Counted from the first letter of the stretch, positions 35,478 to 44,770 are shown. The stretch: DNA of 64,000 nt from Acinetobacter sp. ANC 4173 (GCF_004331255.1 NZ_SJOF01000006.1:1-64000), one strand, 5' to 3'. Numbers and translations are program-made. The notes: generated by a model not told the origin, from the letters alone.

Positions 35478-37139
35478 TTATGGTTTCATTTGTTTGGGAA
35501 AAGTGAGTTTGCAACGCAAACCACCCAATGGTGAATGTTCAAAACGTAAACTTCCACCGAGTGCCTGAGCAATCTTACATGAAAGTGCCAAACCAAGTCC
35601 TGTGCCACCTGTACTTCGGGTTCGTGAATCATCCACACGATAGAATCGCTCACCCAAGTGCTGCAATTGTTCATCGGTCAAGCCATACGGGCTATCATCG
35701 ACATACAGACTCCACTCTGTTGCACTTTGCTCGGTGTGAATCTGAATTTGTCCGCCCGACTCGGTATAACGAATGCTGTTGCTGAGTAAGTTGACCACAA
35801 TTTGCTTGAATCGGTCTGTATCTAATTGTAAGACTGGAGCATCACCCTGCGCACTCACACTGAGATTCGCCTGTTCAAACTTTGGCTTAAAGTTTTCCAC
35901 TTCTTGCACCACCACATCCCACGGATTTACCGTCGAAAAGTAACACGTCAATTGCTGCGCATCGGCTTGAGCTAAATCGGCCAAATCTTGGGTCAATTTT
36001 TTCAAACTGCTCACTTGACGCATCATGGCATCCAGATGCTCAGGGGTCGCCTTACGGATACCATCTTGCATGGCTTCGATTTGCGCCTGTAACACAGCCA
36101 ATGGCGTTTTTAATTCGTGCGAAGTATCCGCCACCCATTGACGACGTGACGTTTCATGTTGATTTAGAATTTCTGCCAATTGATTCAATTCATTAGATAA
36201 ATCACCTAATTCATCATTACGGTTAATTTTGACCTGATGTTGGTAATTGCCTTGTGTCAACTCACGCGTCGCATTGAGTAAACGTTGAATTGGTTTTTTA
36301 AAATAAGTCGCCAACAACAATGCGGCAATTAGACTGGCTAAAATCGTTAAAGCATAGACCAAAAATAAGTAACGTTTTTGATTACTGAAAAAGTTGATAC
36401 TTAAGGCATCATCCTGATCCAAGACTGGCTTTAACCCTAGATAACCGACCACTTTGTCATTCACAATAATTGGGCGATAAGAAATTTGATCTGAAGAAGG
36501 TTCCCCCACCACAAATTGTCGTTTGGCATCATATAAAGATAAACGTGAACTCAGCCCTAAACGGTCTGGCATCGAAATAAATTGCTTCTTCTGATTGCTA
36601 TTTTTTAAATTGTTCTGCGCTTGTGCTTCTTTGCGATCAGGTGGTCGGAAAGCATTTTCATTCGATTTTAAAGGAAATTTTAAACCCTCAAAGGGTTGGT
36701 ATTCAGAAGGTAAGTTTAACTCTAACCAACGTAATTCCTCTTGGTCAAGCAACGGTTTTTCCTGATCTGCCCGTGCCAGCGTTGGTGGTAAATTCACAAA
36801 AGTATGTTCTTCGAAATAACGCTGCTGTAAGGCAATATCGTATTGTCGGCGCAACCACCAGTGCGACAGTCGATCATAATCATCAGGGTCGGCCTGACCC
36901 TCAATTTGTAAAATCTGGGCCTGAATGGCATTGCCCCAATCATGATAAACCGTGTACACCCCTGCCAAGTTGGCAATCAGATGATCGAGCTTTTGCATTT
37001 CGACATCTGCCACATACTTGGTGAAGTTTTTTTGCATGGTCCAATGCAACACCCCTAGACTTAGCGTGATAATCACCAAGGTAGTTAGCAATACAGTTAG
37101 GAATAGGCGTAGCGCAATCGGGACACGTCGAATATTCAA
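35478..37139 (-). CDS. baeS: Sensor histidine kinase BaeS
   Basis: This membrane kinase has 553 residues. Helix 1 is at about 8-31, followed by a periplasmic sensor domain of about 225 residues, helix 2 at about 254-276, a HAMP domain (FKKPIQRLLNATREL), the dimerisation/phosphoacceptor helix with DTSHELKTPLA (His about 342), and a catalytic ATPase domain (N-box LLSNSIRYT, G1 YVDDSPYG, G2 STGGTGLGLAL). In the G1 box the usual D-x-G-x-G reads DDSPYG, a variation of the first Gly. The periplasmic domain is larger than in E. coli BaeS (467 residues in total), as in other Acinetobacter. It is the first gene of baeS-baeR. Confidence 0.92.
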   Translation of the reverse strand: MNIRRVPIALRLFLTVLLTTLVIITLSLGVLHWTMQKNFTKYVADVEMQKLDHLIANLAGVYTVYHDWGNAIQAQILQIEGQADPDDYDRLSHWWLRRQYDIALQQRYFEEHTFVNLPPTLARADQEKPLLDQEELRWLELNLPSEYQPFEGLKFPLKSNENAFRPPDRKEAQAQNNLKNSNQKKQFISMPDRLGLSSRLSLYDAKRQFVVGEPSSDQISYRPIIVNDKVVGYLGLKPVLDQDDALSINFFSNQKRYLFLVYALTILASLIAALLLATYFKKPIQRLLNATRELTQGNYQHQVKINRNDELGDLSNELNQLAEILNQHETSRRQWVADTSHELKTPLAVLQAQIEAMQDGIRKATPEHLDAMMRQVSSLKKLTQDLADLAQADAQQLTCYFSTVNPWDVVVQEVENFKPKFEQANLSVSAQGDAPVLQLDTDRFKQIVVNLLSNSIRYTESGGQIQIHTEQSATEWSLYVDDSPYGLTDEQLQHLGERFYRVDDSRTRSTGGTGLGLALSCKIAQALGGSLRFEHSPLGGLRCKLTFPKQMKP

Positions 37140-37271
37140 CAGCGGTGCTCGGTTGTTATTTTGTTAGCACTATTGTAACCAACCTATTTTCAAAAAACCC
37201 TCCATTGTTTCTTCATCTTTATTATTTAATCTTTAAGCACAAATGAAAAATAGTGTGCTGGGGTATTGATA

Positions 37272-37892
37272 ATGAACTTGATGAAAAAAATGGTATTCGC
37301 GACCTGTGGTGTTTTAAGTGTAACGGCATTAACGGCTTGCCAATCGACGCCAGCGCCGCAAGAGCACCCGCACCACGCTATGGATGGTCGACATGCCGAT
37401 CGTTTGAGTCCTGAACAACGTGCTGAACGCAATCAAATGCGTGCTGAACACAAAGCAATGTTTAAGCAAATGCGACAAGCCTGTGATGGCAAAACTGTGG
37501 GGCAAACTGTTCAGGTAAAAGCGGGCACGCAAACCATGGACGGTCAATGTCATATGGTATTCCAACCTGACCACAAACGTGGACATGAAATGCGTATGGG
37601 TCAAGCCCCAATGCAAGGTGATGAAGGCATGATGCGCCCTCAACGCGGTGAAAAACTAACCGATGCACAACGCCAACACATGGTGCAACAATTCGACCAA
37701 CGTTTGAAAGAAAAACAAGCCTTCCAGCAAGCACTAGAAACCGCATGTAAAGGTCAAACTGATGGTAAAGCAGTGCAAATTAAAGCAGGTGACCAAACCC
37801 TTTCGGGCAAATGCTCGGTACGTTTCTTCCCGAACCAGCCTCAACCCCATACTGCTCCAACCGCAAATATTGCACCACCTCCAACCGCATAA
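37272..37892 (+). CDS. Lipoprotein with two repeated Cys-containing modules, divergent from baeS
   Basis: The ATG at 37272 (GGGGT seven bases upstream; 206 residues) opens a lipoprotein signal peptide with lipobox L-T-A-C. The mature part has two homologous modules of about 33 residues. The first reads ACDGKTVGQTVQVKAG...MDGQCHMVF (near 75-105) and the second ACKGQTDGKAVQIKAG...LSGKCSVRF (near 158-188). Each has two cysteines about 26 residues apart that could form a disulfide. Between and before them are His/Met/Gln-rich helical stretches (for example HRGHEMRMGQAPMQ-like). I do not recognise a named family. Its place 132 bases upstream of baeS, transcribed away from it, suggests BaeR control and an envelope-stress role, by inference. 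Confidence 0.72.
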   Translation: MNLMKKMVFATCGVLSVTALTACQSTPAPQEHPHHAMDGRHADRLSPEQRAERNQMRAEHKAMFKQMRQACDGKTVGQTVQVKAGTQTMDGQCHMVFQPDHKRGHEMRMGQAPMQGDEGMMRPQRGEKLTDAQRQHMVQQFDQRLKEKQAFQQALETACKGQTDGKAVQIKAGDQTLSGKCSVRFFPNQPQPHTAPTANIAPPPTA

Positions 37893-37906
37893 GCAGATTT
37901 ACAATA

Positions 37907-37933
37907 AAAAAAGACGCCTCAAGCGTCTTTTTT
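37907..37933 (+). terminator. Terminator after repeat lipoprotein gene
   Basis: A stem AAAAAGACGC / GCGTCTTTTT with a short loop and seven T follows the stop by about 15 bases. Confidence 0.85.
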
Positions 37934-38171
37934 TATGCCTAAATGGGCAACATAACTTTTTACGTTTTTTGACTATTTGTATCGCCCTTAAAAACATAAA
38001 AACGTTTACACTCAATGTACTTAGAAAATTCAAGCCACCTTTTCTTGACTTTACAGTCACTAAGAAATGAGGGGCAAGTGCTTGTACCTTATAACAAGAT
38101 GTTGCACGATTAACTTGTACTTAAAAACGTGTCATTGAAGGCACGTCACCATGTTTATTAGGATTATAACG

Positions 38172-38185
38172 CTGGTTAAAACCAG
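38172..38185. promoter_or_regulatory. Candidate operator dyad upstream of acyl-CoA dehydrogenase gene
   Basis: CTGGTT and AACCAG form an inverted repeat separated by AA, 17 bases before the ATG. The half-sites recall the TGGT...ACCA pattern of GntR/FadR-type fatty-acid regulators. There is no other evidence; it might equally be a small hairpin in the mRNA leader. Confidence 0.3.
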
Positions 38186-38202
38186 TATTGAGGAAAACCG
38201 AC

Positions 38203-40005
38203 ATGCCACAATACAAAGCGCCCTTACGTGATATGCAGTTCGTTTTGCATGAATTACTAAATGCTGAACAACATTATGCAAAACTTCCTGCTTTCCAAGA
38301 AACCGTAAGCCGTGAATTGGTTGACCAATATTTAGAAGCTGCGGCAGATTTCTGTGAAAATGAATTGTCTCCAATCAACCAAAGCGGTGATCGTGAAGGT
38401 TGTACTTGGAATGATGGCGTGGTGACTACACCAACTGGTTTTAAAGAAGCGTACCAAAAATATATCGAACTAGGCTTCCCTTCACTTTCGGCAGAAGAAC
38501 AATACGGCGGTCAAGGTTTACCCGTTTCTTTAGGTAACGTGATTTCAGAAATGGTGGGTACTGCAAACTGGGCTTGGGGTATGTATCCTGGGCTTTCTCA
38601 TGGTGCAGTCCGTACTTTAGAACATCATGGTTCTACAGAACAGAAAGATACTTACTTACCCAACCTTGTATCAGGTGTTTGGACAGGAACCATGTGCTTA
38701 ACTGAATCTCATGCAGGTTCTGACTTAGGTATTATCCGCACGAAAGCTGAACCGAATGCTGATGGTAGCTATGCAATTACTGGCGAGAAAATCTTTATCT
38801 CTGCTGGTGAGCATGACATGGCAGAGAACATTGTCCACATTGTACTTGCTCGTCTTCCTGGCGCACCAAAAGGCACCAAAGGGATTTCACTCTTCATCGT
38901 GCCAAAATTCAACTTAAATGCTGATGGTACTGTGGGTGAGCGTAATGCAGTCCGTTGTGGTTCTATCGAACACAAAATGGGTATTCATGGTAACGCAACT
39001 TGCGTCATCAACTTTGACAACGCAAAAGGTTACCTGATTGGACCTGAAAACCGTGGTCTAAACTGCATGTTCACCTTCATGAATACCGCACGTATTGGTA
39101 CAGCCGTTCAAGGTCTTGCTGCCTCTGAAGGTTCATTCCAAGGTGCGCTTGCATATGCAAAAGACCGTTTAGCAATGCGTTCACTTTCTGGTCCTAAAGC
39201 ACCAGAAAAAGAAGCAGATCCAATTATTGTTCACCCAGCTGTACGTAACATGCTGTTAACGCAAAAATCGTTTGCTGAAGCAGGTCGTGCATTGGTTTAC
39301 TTGTTGTCTTTCCATGCCGACATCGTAGAAAAAGGTGCAACTGAAGAAGAACGTAAAGACTCTGATAACATCCTTTCACTCCTTACGCCAATTGCTAAAG
39401 CATTCTTAACTGAAACAGGTTCTGAATCTGCAAAACACGGCGTACAAGTGTTTGGTGGTCACGGCTTTATTTCTGAACATGGTATGGAACAAATTGTTCG
39501 TGATACCCGTATTTCATGCCTATACGAAGGTACAACTGAAATTCAAGCTTTGGACTTGTTAGGTCGTAAAGTTTTGGGTACTCAAGGTGCAATGTTGAAA
39601 GACTTTACCAAGATTATTCACAAATTCTGCGAAGCCAACAAAGACAACGCTGCAATGAAGGAATTTGTTGAGCCACTTGCTGCACTCAACAAAGAATGGG
39701 GCGACCTCACCATGCAAATTGGTATGCGCGCTATGCAAAACCCAGATGAAGTCGGTGCTGCTGCTGTAGATTACTTGTATTTCTCTGGCTACGTTACGCT
39801 TGGTTACCTCTGGGCTCAAATGGCGTTGGTTGCACAGCAAACGCTTGCTGCGGGTACCTCTGATGTTGACTTCTACAACGCTAAAGTGACCACTGCACAC
39901 TTCTACTTCAAGAAAATCTTGCCACGTGTTCGTTCACACGTTGACGTGATTGCTGGTGGTGTAGAGCCATTAATGTCACTAGATGCAGAACACTTCGCGT
40001 TCTAA
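38203..40005 (+). CDS. Acyl-CoA dehydrogenase, FadE5-like (first of tandem pair)
   Basis: This 600-residue flavoenzyme should introduce the alpha-beta double bond in acyl-CoA, the first step of beta-oxidation. It is the long (~600 residue) type with an extra C-terminal domain. Motifs: MCLTESHAGSDLG (FAD/substrate loop, near 165), GEKIFISAGEHD, the domain with GIHGNATCVINFD, and YEGTTEIQALDLLGRK containing the catalytic Glu region. The ATG at 38203 has GAGGA eight bases upstream; a TTG at 38188 in frame is less likely. A second paralogue lies directly downstream, separated by a terminator. Physiological chain length cannot be read. Confidence 0.92.
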   Translation: MPQYKAPLRDMQFVLHELLNAEQHYAKLPAFQETVSRELVDQYLEAAADFCENELSPINQSGDREGCTWNDGVVTTPTGFKEAYQKYIELGFPSLSAEEQYGGQGLPVSLGNVISEMVGTANWAWGMYPGLSHGAVRTLEHHGSTEQKDTYLPNLVSGVWTGTMCLTESHAGSDLGIIRTKAEPNADGSYAITGEKIFISAGEHDMAENIVHIVLARLPGAPKGTKGISLFIVPKFNLNADGTVGERNAVRCGSIEHKMGIHGNATCVINFDNAKGYLIGPENRGLNCMFTFMNTARIGTAVQGLAASEGSFQGALAYAKDRLAMRSLSGPKAPEKEADPIIVHPAVRNMLLTQKSFAEAGRALVYLLSFHADIVEKGATEEERKDSDNILSLLTPIAKAFLTETGSESAKHGVQVFGGHGFISEHGMEQIVRDTRISCLYEGTTEIQALDLLGRKVLGTQGAMLKDFTKIIHKFCEANKDNAAMKEFVEPLAALNKEWGDLTMQIGMRAMQNPDEVGAAAVDYLYFSGYVTLGYLWAQMALVAQQTLAAGTSDVDFYNAKVTTAHFYFKKILPRVRSHVDVIAGGVEPLMSLDAEHFAF

Positions 40006-40040
40006 CCATACTTTAATGTTGCTTGCAATGTTAATTTAAG

Positions 40041-40077
40041 AAAAAAGGACTGGTCGGTTTTGACGGTCCTTTTTTTA
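40041..40077 (+). terminator. Terminator between the two dehydrogenase genes
   Basis: The stem AAAAAAGGAC / GTCCTTTTTT (40041-40050, 40066-40075) and T-run separate the paralogues, so the second has its own promoter or depends on read-through. Confidence 0.78.
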
Positions 40078-40173
40078 TGTAATCAATGCTAAATTTAATT
40101 CTATTAATAATACGTGTGAATGCGTGTTATTCCACATTCAGCACATAATGTATACAACAAAGGTGAACTCACT

Positions 40174-41955
40174 ATGCCAATTTATAATGCACCGCTTGCA
40201 GATATGAAATTCATCTTAAATGATGTTTTTAACGCAGAACAATTCTGGCAGTCGAACGAAAATCTAGCGCATCTAGATGCCGCGACTGCAGAAGCTATTT
40301 TAGAAGAGATGGCGAAATTTGCGCAAAATGTAACGCTTCCACTGAACCGTACGGGTGATGAAGAAGGTGCAACTTATAATAATGGCGCAGTGACGACACC
40401 TGCTGGTTTCAAAGAAGCATTTAAACAATACGCCCAAGGTGGCTGGATTGGTTTAGGCGCAGAAGAAGAATGGGGCGGTCAAGGCATGCCAAAAATGCTG
40501 ACTGTACTTTCTGACGAAATGTTGTTCGCAACTAACCCATCTTTCATGCTTTACCCATTACTTTCTGTGGGTGCTGGTATGGCACTGAACAGCTATGCCT
40601 CTCAAGAGCAGAAAGAAACCTATTTACCTAAAATTTACTCGGGTGAATGGTCTGGTACCATGTGCTTAACAGAACCACACTCAGGTACAGATTTAGGTAT
40701 TATCAAAACTAAAGCTGAACGTAATGAAGATGGTACTTACAACATTACGGGTACTAAAATCTTCATTACTGGCGGTGACCACGACTTAGCTGAAAACATT
40801 ATTCACTTGGTATTGGCGAAAACTCCAGATGCACCTGCGGGTTCACGTGGTATTTCATTATTCATCGTGCCGAAATTCATGGTAAATGAAGATGGTTCAG
40901 TAGGCGAGCGCAATGCTGCTGGTCCGGGTTCGATCGAACACAAAATGGGAATCAAAGCCTCAGCAACTTGTGTCATGAACTTTGACGGTGCAAAAGGTTA
41001 CCTCGTGGGTAAAGAAAACGAAGGGCTTGCAGCAATGTTCGTCATGATGAACTACGAACGTTTATCAATGGGTATTCAAGGTCTAGGTGCTTCTGAATTC
41101 GCCTACCAAAATGCGGCACAATATGCGACAGATCGTTTACAAGGTCGCAGTGCATCTGGTGTAAAATCGCCAAACAAACCAGCGGACAGCATTTTAGTAC
41201 ACGGTGATGTACGTCGTATGTTGTTAAACGTACGTGCCAACAACGAAGCTTCTCGTGCATTTGCTGTGTATGTGGGTCAACAATTAGACATCACCAAGTT
41301 CTCAACTGACGCAGCAGCGGTGAAAAAAGCCAATGACCGCGTTGCACTACTTACGCCAATTGCGAAAGCATACTTAACTGACACTGCATTCCAAGCCACG
41401 CTTGATGCGCAAATGTGCTTCGGTGGCCATGGTTATATCCGTGAATGGGGTATGGAACAATGTGTCCGTGACTTACGTATCGCCCAAATCTACGAAGGAA
41501 CCAATGGTGTTCAATCCCAAGACTTGATCGGTCGTAAAACCATTAAGTGTAACGGTGCCTACGTTGCAGAATACATCGAAGAAATTCGTGATTTCGCTAA
41601 TAGTTTAGATGCGGACTTGAACTTCATTAAAGATGCAACTTTGGATGCAGCGACAGAAATTGCCGACCTGACTCAATTCGTGCTGGCTCAAGCAGCTGAA
41701 AGCGTAGAATTTCCAAATGCAGCAGCAGTAGACTACTTGCATGCTGTGGGCTTACTCAGCTTCGCTTATATGTTTGCTCGGATTGCCAATGCTGCAAAAG
41801 ACAAAGATGGTGAGTTCTTCCAAAACAAATTGGCACTTGCTCAATACTTCGCACAACGTATTCTTCCAGAATTAGACATGCGTATTGCTAAAGTGAAAGC
41901 AGGTTCTGACTTGATTATGAACTTCAGTGAAGACTACTTCACTAGCCAAGCCTAA
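40174..41955 (+). CDS. Acyl-CoA dehydrogenase, FadE5-like (second of tandem pair)
   Basis: This 593-residue paralogue of the preceding enzyme is colinear with it throughout and shares the same motifs: MCLTEPHSGTDLG, GTKIFITGGDHDLAENI, GIKASATCVMNFDGAKGYL and YEGTNGVQSQDLIGRK. By eye about half the residues match. The ATG at 40174 has AGGTGA seven bases upstream; an upstream in-frame ATG at 40120 lacks this. It probably differs from its neighbour in chain length or acyl structure preference. A terminator follows and the pilin operon converges on it. Confidence 0.92.
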   Translation: MPIYNAPLADMKFILNDVFNAEQFWQSNENLAHLDAATAEAILEEMAKFAQNVTLPLNRTGDEEGATYNNGAVTTPAGFKEAFKQYAQGGWIGLGAEEEWGGQGMPKMLTVLSDEMLFATNPSFMLYPLLSVGAGMALNSYASQEQKETYLPKIYSGEWSGTMCLTEPHSGTDLGIIKTKAERNEDGTYNITGTKIFITGGDHDLAENIIHLVLAKTPDAPAGSRGISLFIVPKFMVNEDGSVGERNAAGPGSIEHKMGIKASATCVMNFDGAKGYLVGKENEGLAAMFVMMNYERLSMGIQGLGASEFAYQNAAQYATDRLQGRSASGVKSPNKPADSILVHGDVRRMLLNVRANNEASRAFAVYVGQQLDITKFSTDAAAVKKANDRVALLTPIAKAYLTDTAFQATLDAQMCFGGHGYIREWGMEQCVRDLRIAQIYEGTNGVQSQDLIGRKTIKCNGAYVAEYIEEIRDFANSLDADLNFIKDATLDAATEIADLTQFVLAQAAESVEFPNAAAVDYLHAVGLLSFAYMFARIANAAKDKDGEFFQNKLALAQYFAQRILPELDMRIAKVKAGSDLIMNFSEDYFTSQA

Positions 41956-41967
41956 TCATTCAATATG

Positions 41968-41997
41968 AAAAACGCCTGCTCTGTCAGGCGTTTTTTG
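41968..41997 (+). terminator. Terminator after second dehydrogenase gene
   Basis: The stem AAAACGCCTG / CAGGCGTTTT with loop CTCTGT and a T-tract. It also lies just past the stop of the convergent pilX-like gene. Confidence 0.87.
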
Positions 41998-42012
41998 TTA
42001 GATATCTCAAAA

Positions 42013-43170
42013 TTACAATACATCAACCCAAGATAAAACAGAAGTTCTGGATGAGTAACTTGGATTTACAGAATCATCCATCAAACTAGAGTCGTAGGTA
42101 ATGGTCATATTCCCTCCGCCAGCAAATTGAGTCGGGCTGCTAGAAAATTGGTAGCCGCCACTTCCATTTGAACTAATATTCGCGACATATAAAGCACCAA
42201 CATAATCACCGCCATTGCCTCGCACATCATAATTTCCACCTAGAACGAGAAGAATACCGTTAAATGAACATTGGTTCCCGTTTGTTCTTAGACTACCTGT
42301 AATAATTACAATACCTGAACATGCAGGTAGATTCGTAGCATCACCCTCGACATAAGTCACTCCAGGCGCATTTTTGATGGAATTGACCAATGCCATCACT
42401 TGATTGGCATCACCCCATAAACCAAGGTCGGTATTCTTTACACAAGCACCTGAAGATGGACAACCACTGCCACCTGGATAATGAGCTGCATCGTTACGAT
42501 TGCTTGGAATACCATTTTTAACAGTATTATTTGAGTTCACATCACCCGTAGCAATTGCGAGTTTATGCCCTCCATCAATTCTAAAGACATTACTATTTGC
42601 ACCAGAAAATGAATTGACATTACCAGCCAATGTTAACGCTCCAGGTAATTCGGGTAATCGCACTGCTTGCGGTGCCGCAAATTTAACTTGATAAACACTT
42701 TCACCTAAAATCTTAGTATCACTACCTGTACCCTTAATCAGATTCCCTGTGATTTGCACAGTCACCTGCTGATTGGTATCGTCCCAACATGGATTGGTAT
42801 TAGCAACTGAACAACCTGCAATATTGGCATCTGTTTTAATCCAATAATAACGCCCATTCTGGATATTCGATGCACTCACACCATTTACAGGGTTTGTATA
42901 AGGGATCAAATCAGCTGTTAGACCACCCTTCCATGAATTCTTATCAGAGCTACTCGTTGGCCAACCTGATGTTTTAAAGCGATTATCCGCCCAATTTAGA
43001 AACTGTGTGGCACCATCTTCTGCTGCATTACTTGTGGATACTTTATTATTTATATTTGCAGTCATTTTGTCTTGCATGATCGTGCCACGCATCGCATAGA
43101 GGCCGATCATAGTTGCTGCAAATAAAACGACTACGGTAATAATGAGGACAGAGCCTTGTTGTTGTTTCAT
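42013..43170 (-). CDS. pilX: PilX-like minor pilin with large C-terminal domain
   Basis: This 385-residue protein begins with a short basic leader and a hydrophobic helix (GSVLIITVVVLFAATMIGLY) of the PilX N-terminal type, followed by the usual N-A-A-E-D-G turn near residue 50. PilX members help start type IV pilus assembly. It is much longer than ordinary PilX (about 160-200 residues). From about residue 185 on, a Gly/Asn/Ser-rich beta region with four cysteines follows, including DGGHKLAIATGDVN and GGNYDVRGNGGDYVGALYVAN; it resembles a right-handed beta-helix. It is the last gene of the minor pilin operon, and no pilY1 gene follows. Confidence 0.83.
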   Translation of the reverse strand: MKQQQGSVLIITVVVLFAATMIGLYAMRGTIMQDKMTANINNKVSTSNAAEDGATQFLNWADNRFKTSGWPTSSSDKNSWKGGLTADLIPYTNPVNGVSASNIQNGRYYWIKTDANIAGCSVANTNPCWDDTNQQVTVQITGNLIKGTGSDTKILGESVYQVKFAAPQAVRLPELPGALTLAGNVNSFSGANSNVFRIDGGHKLAIATGDVNSNNTVKNGIPSNRNDAAHYPGGSGCPSSGACVKNTDLGLWGDANQVMALVNSIKNAPGVTYVEGDATNLPACSGIVIITGSLRTNGNQCSFNGILLVLGGNYDVRGNGGDYVGALYVANISSNGSGGYQFSSSPTQFAGGGNMTITYDSSLMDDSVNPSYSSRTSVLSWVDVL

Positions 43171-43181
43171 AGTTATCCTCC

Positions 43182-44252
43182 TTATGTTTTAGCCGTAATG
43201 CTACGTGTTGGAACAGTGCCACACGATAAAGTTAAGGTCATACTTTTATTATTACCATTTGGTAATTGATAGCTTTGACTACTACTTAATGATTGAGGAG
43301 TACTATCATCTCTAGAAATCCTCCAACTTGAAGAAATAGTTCCACTTACAACTACTGTAACTGTGCCTCCCTTACCTATACCAGATATTGTGTAAGATGT
43401 TTGATCTGGCCAAACTACATTATTAACTTTGATATAGTTCAAATCAGTCGAAGAGCAGTCCATCGTTGATGGTGTTTCATTTTGATTATTCCCTTCACCT
43501 GTATTATTTCCACCGCTCTCTCCACCACTAGAAGAAGAGCCACCGCTAGTCTGCCCGCCACTACCCGAGGAAGAATTGCCAGAAGTATCATTTGCAGAAT
43601 TAGCATGACTTGTACCACCACTTGATGCCAACTTTGTTAATGCTAATAAATGTGAAGTCGCAATAAAATCAATCGTTGGCTGCTTGCCATTTCCTTCAGA
43701 AACAGTCATCTGAGTTAAAACACTGGTTACAGTGTTCCACGCATTTACAACCGCAGTATTTTCAGTATTGCTATTGCCACTAAATCTCTGTTGATAGACT
43801 AGAGAATTAGCACTAGTACCATTCTGAATACCATATGAGAATTTAATTTCTGAAATATCTTTAGCAAGTACATAACTCAAATTCTCGTCATTATTCAAAA
43901 TACAGAGTAATTCATTGTTAGCATTCACCTTAAATGTATTGATCCATGAGTTATTTGATTGTCCCAAACAGTCTCTTTGAGTTCGATCAAAAGTCACAAT
44001 TAATTCATTATTATTGGCAGGAATACCTAATTCATTGGCCTGTCTAACCAGCCGAGTAATTGTCATTGATGCAAACCGGAAATTCTCTTGGGAACGATCC
44101 ATGACATCTTTTTCTAGAATAAGCTTCTGGTTTGAAAAAAGAATGGTTAAAGCCCCAGCGGTAATAATCAGGCCAATGGTTAAACCCACCATCAACTCAA
44201 TGAGAGAAACACCAGCTTGAGAAGCTCGATTAATAGATATTTTTCTTTTCAT
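43182..44252 (-). CDS. pilW: PilW-like minor pilin with Ser/Gly/Asn linker and extra C-terminal domain
   Basis: This 356-residue minor pilin has a class III signal peptide and N-helix (QAG-VSLIELMVGLTIGLI), matching PilW. A pilin globular domain runs to about residue 205. A linker of about 45 residues rich in Ser, Gly and Asn (roughly 208-255) follows, then a distinct C-terminal beta domain of about 95 residues with two cysteines (DCSSTDLNY and LSCGTV). The linker and added domain look like a surface-displayed extension at the pilus tip and are unusual for PilW. It sits between pilV and pilX with short gaps (about 11-15 bases). Confidence 0.84.
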   Translation of the reverse strand: MKRKISINRASQAGVSLIELMVGLTIGLIITAGALTILFSNQKLILEKDVMDRSQENFRFASMTITRLVRQANELGIPANNNELIVTFDRTQRDCLGQSNNSWINTFKVNANNELLCILNNDENLSYVLAKDISEIKFSYGIQNGTSANSLVYQQRFSGNSNTENTAVVNAWNTVTSVLTQMTVSEGNGKQPTIDFIATSHLLALTKLASSGGTSHANSANDTSGNSSSGSGGQTSGGSSSSGGESGGNNTGEGNNQNETPSTMDCSSTDLNYIKVNNVVWPDQTSYTISGIGKGGTVTVVVSGTISSSWRISRDDSTPQSLSSSQSYQLPNGNNKSMTLTLSCGTVPTRSITAKT

Positions 44253-44266
44253 AAAATTGTCCTCTA

Positions 44267-44767
44267 TTAAATCTCACATTTCGGTACTGAAAAATAATAG
44301 ATAAATGTTTCTTTCTCGGATGGATCTGATGCATACCATTTTGCTTTTTTGTTTTCCCATTCGATCGTTATTTTATAACGTCGCTTAGTCGCATTCTCTA
44401 TCTCTAAATTGCCTGACCAACCATTCATACGGCTATGTAACGCTTTTTGATTCGTTGTAAGCCCCTGAACAAAACTACTGGTGTTTCCCGTAACCTTCCA
44501 TCGATTTTGCCATTCTGTTTTCAAAGCATTAATATTGGTTGATGAAACTTGCCCAGAATTATCATCTAAGGAACAAACACTCGCCCACATACGATCGGTC
44601 AAATCATTCGCTTGAATTGTCGCAATCGTTCTTTGAGTTGTAAGAGCACTTTGCTGCATAGACTTCAAATGCAGGATACCAAGCCCTAACAACACACCCG
44701 CGGTAATAAACATTGCGATCAGTGCTTCGAAAAGAATAAAACCTTGTTGAGAATTTATTTTATTCAT
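44267..44767 (-). CDS. pilV: PilV-like minor pilin
   Basis: The product is 166 residues with class III leader and helix (QQG-FILFEALIAMFITAGVLLGL) and the PilV pattern LHLKSMQQSALTTQRTIATIQANDLTDRM. Minor pilins of this set prime pilus assembly, presumably in complex with the PilE, FimT, PilW and PilX products encoded here. In the standard motif the residue after Gly is Phe and Glu5 is present (FILFE), as required for assembly. It is separated from the fimT-like gene by 3 bases and from pilW by 14 bases, so it is in the same operon. Confidence 0.87.
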   Translation of the reverse strand: MNKINSQQGFILFEALIAMFITAGVLLGLGILHLKSMQQSALTTQRTIATIQANDLTDRMWASVCSLDDNSGQVSSTNINALKTEWQNRWKVTGNTSSFVQGLTTNQKALHSRMNGWSGNLEIENATKRRYKITIEWENKKAKWYASDPSEKETFIYYFSVPKCEI

Positions 44768-44770
44768 GAT

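Larger units (their letters stand above)
37893..38202. other. Intergenic region before first acyl-CoA dehydrogenase gene
   Basis: These 310 bases contain the terminator of the repeat lipoprotein gene (37907-37933) and the promoter region of the dehydrogenase gene. They also hold a dyad, CTGGTT-AA-AACCAG, at 38172-38185 just before the ribosome binding site. No coding frame is supported. Confidence 0.45.

Noticed and set aside
37329..37746. Minus-strand frames opposite the repeat lipoprotein gene
   Set aside because: They are shadows; the plus-strand product has a lipobox, internal repeats and a ribosome binding site.
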